Shown here: one piece after another, positions 55,824 through 64,000 of the stretch
Layout: each line of letters opens with the position of its first letter
Position numbering within the stretch: position 1 is the stretch's first letter
Origin: Agrostemma githago
Taxonomy: Eukaryota; Streptophyta; Magnoliopsida; Caryophyllales; Caryophyllaceae
Length of the DNA stretch: 64,000 bases
NCBI GenBank assembly: GCA_958450325.1
Contig: OY288256.1
Span: 51,044,953 to 51,108,952 of the forward strand
Direction: 5' to 3'
The notes under the pieces: model-generated
What the model was told of the DNA's origin: nothing
Databases searched by the model: none
Seen by the model: only the letters and a program-made list of their open reading frames with translations
Made by a program: the position numbers and the translations under genes

Positions 55824-56420
55824 ATGGATCCATATCATTGTAGAGGCTGGCTGTCAAACAATTTTGACGAGGACATGAATGCCGTCACAGCTAATAGCAG
55901 ACAACAGAAGTTACAACGCTTACATTTCATTTACGATCATCCTCATGAAGTTTTGAGCGAAAACAATTGGAACTCACGTGTAGGCAAGGTTCTTTCCAAC
56001 GAGGACTACATGGAGCAGATATTTGATAGACTTGATGCCGATAGCAAGGCAGCTATCTCACTTGTATGCAAGCGATGGGCTCAGATGTTTGCACTGCGTC
56101 TAGATGCACCTCGGTGGGTTGAAGATTACAGTAGACTCCTATAGAGGAAGCAGCTATATGGTGTGTCGACTCTTGTCCGGGGTGAGATTGTGGTTTCGCG
56201 CAGGTGCAAATGCTATTTGACCAACAACAGCCTCACGAGAAGGATAATGCATACTTTCCAGTTGCAGTCACTAGACTCTACGCCTCATTTGGACATTACT
56301 GGTTCCACCTCCGCAAAACATCCGGTCGCCTATGCTGAGCAATTTCGCGAGGAGGCTGTCATCACGGCACAACTCATAGCTCTAGGATTACTTGGCACGG
56401 TAGATATTTTTATTCTTTAG
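55824..56420 (+). pseudogene. F-box-like protein, copy B, one stop codon
   Basis: From ATG 55824-55826 to TAG 56418-56420 there are 198 codons in one frame, interrupted only by TAG at 56142-56144. The N-terminus MDPYHCRGWLSNN matches copy C (MVTYRCRGWVTNN). The F-box-like block SNEDYMEQIFDRL, AAISLVCKRWAQMF and LDAPRW is at about residues 60-97 and is closer to a standard F-box than copies A and C. The C-terminal half keeps IVVSRRCKCYLTNN. With a single stop it is either a recent pseudogene or makes a 106-residue F-box-only protein. F-box proteins link targets to SKP1-cullin ubiquitin ligases. Confidence 0.65.
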
Positions 56421-57149
56421 TTATCCGGTTGTCAAATTACGTAATTATGACTACTGCATGCACGCACTACAGCTTCGCTTTCGTTGCTCCCTTTGCACGA
56501 CATTGTGGAATGTAGGTAGTATTGTTTTGGATTTTGCCTGACACAGGTAGTGTATTCGATGTAAGCTCAGTAATCTACCACGCAATTTATGAATTTGGAG
56601 TGGACCTTTGCAGACAAATCATAGATGTATGTGTTTATGTGAATCGTAATCAAGCGAGTGCATGCTGGGTACCACAGATACACCCAGATAACTACAAGAA
56701 GACGTCGTGTTCATATCTACCTACGTACCTATTAACGAGGCTCGTTATACGCCAATTGCTTGCCATGGACTTCACAGATATGCAGCGTTGTCTCTCCCAG
56801 ACTGCACTAGGAGTGGTAGTAGGAATGTTAATAATCTTATCAGGAGTGTGATATTTACTGGCCAGATAAATATCGAGTATTGAATAATCCACCTTATTAC
56901 CTTGCTTCGTTACGTTTACTTGTTGGCACTACCTGCTGGCATAAATAGTTTACGCTGTGCCTTCGGGTGTGTGGTGTAGAGCGCGACTGTTTTGTATATT
57001 GTGTAACCCGTCGTGTCGAGTGCATTAGTAATATGGGGCGTTCTCGGTCTCCGGTAATGCGTGCATAACGACGTACATAAGACACAACGTACATGAGGAA
57101 GTACACTAAACTTAACATACGTAATTAGGTGTATTGGTATGGGTGCCAC
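56421..57149. other. Spacer between F-box-like copies B and C
   Basis: No gene or repeat recognised. Confidence 0.4.
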
Positions 57150-58750
57150 AAAAGTAAGAAGCAATAGCTGATTGCCTACTCTACTCATACTTACCAGGCT
57201 TACACTCAATTACACCGACCATTAATATTGATGACCCTCCAAATTACCTTCTCTAACCTTTAACGCGATACAAGACCCAGGTAAAAAAATACTACTTTAG
57301 GTTGCTTGTGCTGCCCCTTTTGCTTCCTCCACTCTCTCCTGCTGCAAGTGTTGGGCTTCTACCAGCAACATTCCGATTGTAAGCTTTCTACTCTTTCACA
57401 GCTCTATTGTTTTGCTTCACGGTCTTTGCGAAATGTTCCCAAATACTTCTTTGGCTTACCGTCGCCGTTGCCTCATATACATTACATTTTACATGTCTGT
57501 GCTCAGTTGTTATGTCCTCTTATTTTGTCTTTTCAAAATGTACCGTGACCTTCTCTTTTGAAAAACAGAAGAGGGGTTGTCTATTCAAACTTGTCAGCTT
57601 ACGCCTACTTACTGATCTATAAGAGTTGTACTTCTGTAACTACTTTGATCATGGTACTAATATTGACTCGGGTGTCGTATCCAAACACTACTCTGGTATG
57701 GACTGTACAACGCAGGACCGTTAGGCATCACTATGGTCACGTACCGTTGCCGTGGTTGGGTGACAAACAATGTAGGAGCGGACAAGGCTGAAGCTATATC
57801 CAGCAATAGGCATGACAAAATGGAGCGCTTGCCTTTCATTTACAGGAGCCTGCATGAGGTCAGTATCTACAGTAGGCAGTACTCAGCGGCAGGTATAGTC
57901 TTTTCTAGCGAGGACTACATGGACCAGGTCTTCGAGAGACTTGATTTAGCTGGCAAAGCGGCGGTATCGGTTGTGTGCAAGGCGTGGGCGCGTATGTTTC
58001 TGCTGCGTCTTGATGCACCTCGGTGGACTGAAGACTATAATAGAAGTCTGCAAGTAAGGCATCGTGCAGGTCTGAAAACTGTTTACAGGGACGGCTTTGT
58101 TGTATCACAAAGGTGCAGATGCCATTTGACTGACAACGTGATCGCTAAGGCAATGCTGCACAACTTTCAATCGGATGCACTGTTCCCTGCACTGAATCTA
58201 TATGTTGTTGACTACGTCAATACAAAATACGATGCCAAATACTTTGGACAGTTCAGCAGGGGAAAGCGTGACGGGGCGTGTGTCGTCGCTCTTAGTTTGA
58301 TAAGCAGGGCAAATATGGTTGTCATCGACTGATGTGCTGTTTGATTTCTGAACCACTTATGTTTTATTATCGTAAATTCGCCTCGCTTTCGGTTATAGCC
58401 ACCTGTGGCATCTACGGCACTATACGCGCAACATCTTGTGCATTTATATTGCCGATCTCTGTATTATGTCTGTCTTTTAGACAACGTTGTGTTATCAGTA
58501 TTACTGCTATTTGAGGTTTACTGTTATCTGTTAGACCTGGATTCATCTCCACAGATGATACATACATCGGATTAGTCTGCTTGACGATACCTGGCTAGGT
58601 GACTAGCTGCTATATTCTTGACTAGCGATAACTTATTGCTTGGTATTCCTTTATCTGTTACATACAGCCAATATAGGGCCAGATCGAGTACGCACTATTT
58701 GTCCAGGTCATGCCTCAGGTATTTGTGCCAAGGATACTCGGTAGGAGTCG
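57150..58750 (+). repeat. Duplicated segment, copy C (partner 52415-54000)
   Basis: This shares ordered blocks with 52415-54000 from the promoter side through the coding region to ACTTGTCCA/ATTTGTCCA strings near 53855 and 58697. Divergence is substantial, so the duplication is not recent. Confidence 0.8.
57733..58332 (+). CDS. F-box-like protein, copy C, intact
   Basis: A 199-residue frame starts at ATG 57733-57735. Residues 59-97 carry an F-box-like block: EDYMDQVFERL, KAAVSVVCKAWARMF and LDAPRW, matching the F-box order of hydrophobic residue, IF-x-RL, LVCK-x-W. The 58-residue N-terminus (MVTYRCRGWVTNN...ERLPFIYRSLHEV) and the C-terminal 100 residues (FVVSQRCRCHLTDN) match only copies A and B, and I recognise no substrate-binding repeat (LRR, kelch). 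A leader exon ending at about 57379 (GATT|GTAAGCTT) and an acceptor at 57711 (ACAACGCAG) suggest a leader intron of about 0.33 kb. If the F-box is real it would bind SKP1 and bring an unknown target to an SCF ligase. Confidence 0.6.
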   Translation: MVTYRCRGWVTNNVGADKAEAISSNRHDKMERLPFIYRSLHEVSIYSRQYSAAGIVFSSEDYMDQVFERLDLAGKAAVSVVCKAWARMFLLRLDAPRWTEDYNRSLQVRHRAGLKTVYRDGFVVSQRCRCHLTDNVIAKAMLHNFQSDALFPALNLYVVDYVNTKYDAKYFGQFSRGKRDGACVVALSLISRANMVVID

Positions 58751-60307
58751 CGTCGAGTAAATTATAGTAATCTGTGAATGGCAACAGTAGCCATCATTCC
58801 AGCGACGGCGGACATCCTCTACGGCGACTTGTTAATACTTAGTGACAGTAACTCACAATGGTTATGTTTTGAGTTGGGGGAATCGCGGGTTTGGAGACAT
58901 TGAGCACAGTGTGCCGTAGTCATACTTGCTCGTACTCATTAAACTTACGGTGCTGTGCGTACATATGTAATTTGCGTAACGTTCACTGGCAGACGATTCA
59001 TGGGCAGCAGACTGTCCTCGTCCGGTACATTATTTGGTTACTGCGTTTCTGTGACTAAACTCTATAATTTTCCGTACCTATTGGCGTACCTATGTCGTTG
59101 TATAGAGCTGTATGTTGTAGGGATACAGGTTCGGTTGCCTATGCGTACATGTCTGCTATGTTCTCGCTAACGTTTAGATCGTTTGCGCTACGAGAACATG
59201 TAGGATGGAATGTGAGACTAAACGGCTGACTCACAAATGCATGTCATTCATGTAGTTCTGGCACATGTGCGCTACTGGAACCAGCCCTTTGAGCGGTGAC
59301 GTAAGGGTCTGGGCATCCCGAGTGTATAACGACGAGTTCTATGTGTTTCACTCTTAATACAGCATACTACTGGAGTCTTTCGTGTGGCTATACTAGGCCA
59401 TGATATATTGCAATTACGGAACCCAATGTATTCTACATGTGGCTATGGTCTAATCTTCCTTGGACCCTAATACAAGTGCCTATATGTACTTATATTTTGT
59501 AGATACAACTATGCCTCTCATTTAGAAGTCCAAAAACTTAGATAAGGTTCCATCAAGATGTGACATTTGATGGACATCCTTTATACTATCACAAATGTGC
59601 ATATACCCATGGTGTAATTATCTGCCTCTGTTATGCATTATGTTGTCCCATGCACAGTCGTCCGTACACGATTGTTATACGTACGTACAATGACAATTGT
59701 TAGTCAGTGTTTTTTTTGCATAGTAGCGTGTTTCCAAAAAATTTGGCGACTAACCGAGTTCTCATTTTTTTTTCCGTGCTTGTTTGTTATTTTTTCTTTT
59801 TTTCTTTTTTCCCTGCTTCTTAGTTACTTACTGATAGCTTATTAACACGCTCTCCCTCGCGAGTAAAGCGTTACGGGTACTCTTTCATTGATGTCTACTA
59901 CGTTCTTTTACTAACTATATGATTATTTATGTGGTCGCACCACGTATTGCGGAATGTACAACCCCATTCATGTGCATGCAACTTCGTTACCAGACTACGT
60001 ATACAAATTACCCGTGTGGTCCCGAACCATACGATCTTCTGCATAACAGAGCTACACATGGAATTCCCGATGTTTGGCTTCCGTGTAGTTATGGATGTAT
60101 GCTTTACGTCTACCGTTGCAAGTTACCATAGCCTCTCAGTTCTACATACTTGTAGGCAATTATGAAATAGTCCCTCTTACCACCTATCACACATACCTAC
60201 ACATGTTGCTTTTGCCAAGGCATGAAAAGGTTACACCATGTGAGCATGCTTTTTCCCATGAAGGATGTCCAATCACCTATTATGTAGGTACTTACCTCTA
60301 TTATAAT
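58751..60307. other. Spacer without recognised genes
   Basis: Rich in TACG/CGTA-type strings like the rest of 50-60 kb. A T-rich run lies at 59765-59815. No coding motif. Confidence 0.4.
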
Positions 60308-60762
60308 TGTGGACATGACATAGGTCCACCCCGACGCGGCCACGCGCGGGTTTGGGGAGGCGAATGAATCTCCATATGAGAATGGATCGAATTGAAATTT
60401 AAATCGAAATGGAGTCGCCACCAAACTTTGTGGGAGTTCGTGCCCGTTCAAACCCACTCTATATCTTAGTGGGCCGCGCACAAAGTACGGCCCATTCGGA
60501 TGTCAGAGTTTATTGGGTTTGTCCCTTTAATTTGCATTTGATACCGATACCGACATTATCGGATACCGTGTATTGAATGACCCTCGTATGCCAATGGGTT
60601 CGGACATCCGGAAACCATGGTTCTGAGTAAGGGGTGAGGGTACGTGTAGGGAAGTTCACAAAGAACACCCAACCCCGCCCGCACATTAGCGGCCTCTACT
60701 AGGATATCGTTTGATTTTAAAATACGCGCGTTAGTAATACGATGAATGTTATGCAAACATTT
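60308..60762 (-). mobile_element. Tat-type LTR fragment, interrupted by a LINE
   Basis: The sequence starts TGTGGACATGACATAGG and follows the same order as the solo LTR at 36298 (CCACGCGCGGGTTTGGGGAGG near 60338) for about 455 bp. It stops where the LINE tail begins. The remaining LTR should lie right of the window, beyond the LINE. Confidence 0.85.
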
Positions 60763-63700
60763 TTTTCCGGTAAAAGGTAAGTGATATTATATCATTAAGT
60801 GAATTACAATCAAGCATTACAATTTCATTTCTGCCATACAATCAATAAGACTATATTAAACTGCTAATTTATCCCTCCAATCCGAGCTGATTCTGGATGG
60901 GATTCTACTAATAATATCTCTAAATCTCAGCCAAAGAATAGCATGTAACTGCTGAACAAGGTACTCAGGCCTGCGTATACTCAGTTCAAAGTACGCCCTA
61001 TTCCTTTCTTGCCAAGTAAAATACACCAGCGCCAGAATGCTAGCCATGATAATCTGCTTCTCACACAACGATTTATGTCGCCTTGCTCCTTGCCACAATA
61101 AAACATCCGTCTGAGGTAGCTGTTTACCAATCCAGACCTGTAATAATTGCAAGCATTGGCTGCTATATTTGCACTGAAAGAATAAATGATTAACATCTTC
61201 AGGTCCCTCCCCACACAAGTAGCATCTATCGTTATTAACAATGCGAAGTCGTTGTAGCCTACTCATAGTAAGTAGCCTGTTCTGAACAGCTATCCATCCA
61301 ATAAACGAATGTTTCGGGATTGCCATACGTCCCCAAATATTGTTATACCATTTAGGTTTATTCCGCACCCCCATAAGCCAGGCATATCCCGTGGAGATCG
61401 TGTAGATACCATTGTTGGATTGCCACACATCACCTCTACAACCAGCTCTAAATTGGTCCCGAACATGGCAAATTTTCCGCCACGTCCAGCTAGTTTGTTG
61501 CGAAGGTTTATAATCAAACCACTCCTGACCTTTTATATAAATCCCATTCACCCATTTTACCCATAGGTGATCTTTCTTAGATGAAATCCACCAACTGTAT
61601 TTAGCAATGGAAGCTTGGTTCCACAAAATTGAATTGGTAATACCCAAGCCCCCCTCCTGTTTCGGCCTGCAACAGGAATCCCAAGCAACAAGCAGTGCCT
61701 TGTGGTAGTTCTCTGTTCCCTCCCACAAATAATTCCGGCAAACATTATTGATTTTATTCAACACATTCTTCGGGATGAGGAAAATTCGAGCCCAATAAGA
61801 ATGAAGTTGCGACAAAACAAATTTAACCAGGACCATCCACCCAGCATAGCTTAATTTTCTATGTCCCTAACCTCGCAACTTTGCAGTAACTTTATCCACC
61901 AGATTAGAGCAATCGCCGGCTGGAATTTTCTTGTATAGAATAGGAATACCAAGATACCTAAATGGAAAATTCCCCCTCTTAAACCCAGTCAATTGTATCA
62001 GCCTGGAAGCATCATCCCTGTGAACTCCATTCATAAAAATCTCAGATTTAAAGTGATTAATCTGGAGTCCTGAAGCATTACAGAAGGTCTTAAGAGTTCG
62101 AACAAACACTCTAGATGAATCAAAATCCCCTCGGCAGAACAGTAAGATGTCATCTGCAAAGCATAGGTGTGTAAGTCTTAGCTGTTTGCACAACAGATGA
62201 AATCTAAACTCCTTCTTCATTGTCAAAAACTACAAGAGTCGGGACAAGTACTCCATACAAATTGTGAATATAAGAGGCGACATTGGGTCTCCTTGTCTGA
62301 TTCCTCTCTTCCGTTGAAAATAACCAAACAGACTGCCATTCAGGCTCAAAGTATATGTGGGAGTGGTGACGCATTCCATAATCCACCCTATCATTCTTGA
62401 AGGAAAATTCAGAGCCTCTAACATTTGCTTGATAAATTTCCAATTTATAGTATCATATGCCTTCCGTAGATCAATCTTCATGAGAGCTCTTAGTGAGCAA
62501 CTCTTCCGATTGTAAAGTCTCACCAAGTCTTGACATATCAAAATATTATCAATAATGTCTCTGCCTTTTATAAAGGCACTCTGATTGCTGCTTACGATAG
62601 AGGGTAAAGCTTCCATCATTCTATTGCAGATCACTTTAGTTATACACTTGTATAGCACATTACAGCACGCAATAGGACGAAAGTCCGTCACATCTCCTGG
62701 TCTATCTTTCTTTAGTATAAGAGTGACATTGGTAGCATTCATTTGTTTAAGTAACTTTCCCTGGTTAAAGAAGTTCTGGATAGCAGCAATGATCAGCGGA
62801 CCAGTCACCTTAAACGAATCCTTGAAGAAGGCACTCGTGAACCCATCAGGCCCGGGGGATTTAGTAATAGGGATAGAGAACAATACATCTTTAATCTTCT
62901 GTTCTGTAATTGGTCGCATCATATGATTGGCTTGGTCATCTGTAATCAGCTGTCCTCTTTTAACAATAGCTAGATTGACATCATTACATTCAATTGCAGT
63001 GCCCAGCAGTTCTTTATAATACATCAGGAACGCAGCCTTAATAGCATCTGGCGTATCACAATTCTGCCCATTGGTATCCTTAATGCTAAAATTTTTATTG
63101 TGTGTTCTTCTTGCCTTTATAGCACTATGAAAGTAGCTCGTGTTCTCGTCACTTTCCAACAACCATTGGGTTTTAGCTTTTTGAGCCAAAAAACTGATCC
63201 GCACATCATTGAGCTGCCTATATGTATCAACAGCTATCCTTTCCTCTAGTTGAACGACCCTATTACTTGGGTCAAGATGTAACTTACACTGCACATTTAA
63301 CATTATCTCTTGTGCAAGATTCGCTGTTGTTTCAATATTAGCAAAGGCTGAGTCATTAATCTGCTTGAGAGGATATTTCAGCCCCTTCAAATTTCTGACC
63401 ACTTGGTACATTAGGGTTCCCTGTATGTCCATCTTCCAATTACTCTGTACTACATGAAGGAATTGGTCATCCTTTCCCCACATATTGAAGTATCTAAAGC
63501 AAGTCTTCCTTTTCATAGCAGTAGGCCAGAGCTCAATGATGCAAGGCGAGTGATCACAGAGGCCTTCAGGCATGAAAGTTACTTTAGTATCCACCATTTC
63601 TATCATCCAATCATCATTGGCAAGAACTCTATCAAGTCGACTAAAAATTCTCTCACCTGTCTCCTGCTTGTTATTCCAAGTATAGAACGCTCCTTTAGCA

Positions 63701-64000
63701 GGAAGATCAGACAACCCACAAGCAGCATTACAGTCTCTGAAATCAGTTAGCTCAGCCGCAGTGACAGGTGCTCCTCCTATTCTTTCATTCATTTCAAGCA
63801 CATTGTTGAAGTCTCCCATTATTAACCAAGGTCCATCAACAACGAGACTCAGCCTCTTTATAGAGGTCCATAACGGGAGTCTTTCAATACCCCTGTTAAA
63901 CCCATACACTACAGACATCCACCAAGTGTTGCCATGGATAAGTGACTCCACTTTGCAATGGATGACTTGTTGCTCTATCATAACTTGTTGCACATTAAAC
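60763..64000 (-). pseudogene. L1-type LINE, ORF2, broken and cut by the window edge
   Basis: One frame on the minus strand runs from beyond 64000 to TAA at 60856-60858, interrupted by TAG at 62230-62232 and 61867-61869. In order it encodes the C-terminal part of an AP-type endonuclease (WLIMGDFNNVL, LDRVLAND, DHSPCIIEL), a reverse transcriptase (KSPGPDGFTSAFF, LILKKDRPGDVTDFRPI, IRQGDPMSPLIF, LCFADDILLF) and a zinc-binding C-terminus (CYLCGEGPEDVNHLFFQC). This is the usual plant L1 layout. A short T run at 60760-60766 would be the poly-A tail. Two stop codons make the copy inactive unless read through. It sits inside the LTR that begins at 60308. Confidence 0.9.

Noticed and set aside
50665..58332. 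Integrated virus carrying silencing suppressors
   Set aside because: XS domains are plant proteins and no viral replicase, movement or coat motif is seen; leader introns argue for nuclear genes.
59633..60165. Short frames in 58.8-60.3 kb
   Set aside because: Several overlapping frames with no motif, no homology to the neighbouring gene families and no splice structure.

Overview
This is nuclear DNA from a flowering plant: split genes with GT-AG introns, plant-type LTR retrotransposons, MITEs, Helitron ends and an L1-type LINE. The many ACGGAGTA/TACTCCGTA strings at MITE edges and the Retand/Ogre-like Tat elements suggest Caryophyllales, perhaps Caryophyllaceae such as Silene. That placement is inference from style. 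About half of the window is recognisable mobile DNA.

Layout. 1-793 is the start of a Tat-type LTR that enters from the left. It abuts a decayed Ty1/copia-like stretch and a solo LTR (3039-4693, duplication TGTCT). 5909-8599 is a broken 12-exon gene for an RPA70-like single-strand DNA-binding protein. 10269-12051 holds two small minus-strand genes for stand-alone XS domains. 12456-28270 is a full-length Tat-lineage Ty3/gypsy element on the minus strand (LTRs about 2.57 kb, duplication ATTAT, tRNA-Arg-type primer site, gag-pol with two stop codons). It carries an antisense plant-mobile-domain gene with its own TATA box and intron. 28527-34000 is AT-rich intergenic DNA with hAT-, Stowaway- and Tourist-type MITEs and a Helitron 3' end. 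34003-47555 is the clearest host gene: a five-exon NEP1-interacting-protein-like RING-H2 E3 ligase. Its second intron is about 10.8 kb and full of insertions, including a solo Tat LTR inside a TIR element and an array of about 12 snRNA-promoter-like modules. 48080-60300 is a CpG-rich block with a CpG-rich tandem array, a third XS gene, an XS remnant and three related F-box-like genes (one intact, two with stops). 60308-64000 is an LTR fragment interrupted by a minus-strand L1-type LINE that runs off the right edge.

Common threads. (1) The LTR promoters of two apparently unrelated LTR families, and the intron of the captured gene, carry palindromes in pairs about 20-23 bp apart, upstream of TATA boxes in the LTRs. 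(2) XS, plant-mobile-domain and F-box folds, all of which occur in silencing or anti-silencing factors, appear as small genes in transposon-rich DNA. (3) The XS3 and F-box genes share a layout of pyrimidine-rich leader exon, leader intron and uninterrupted coding exon. Function is assigned from motifs and family knowledge only; no search or alignment was run.
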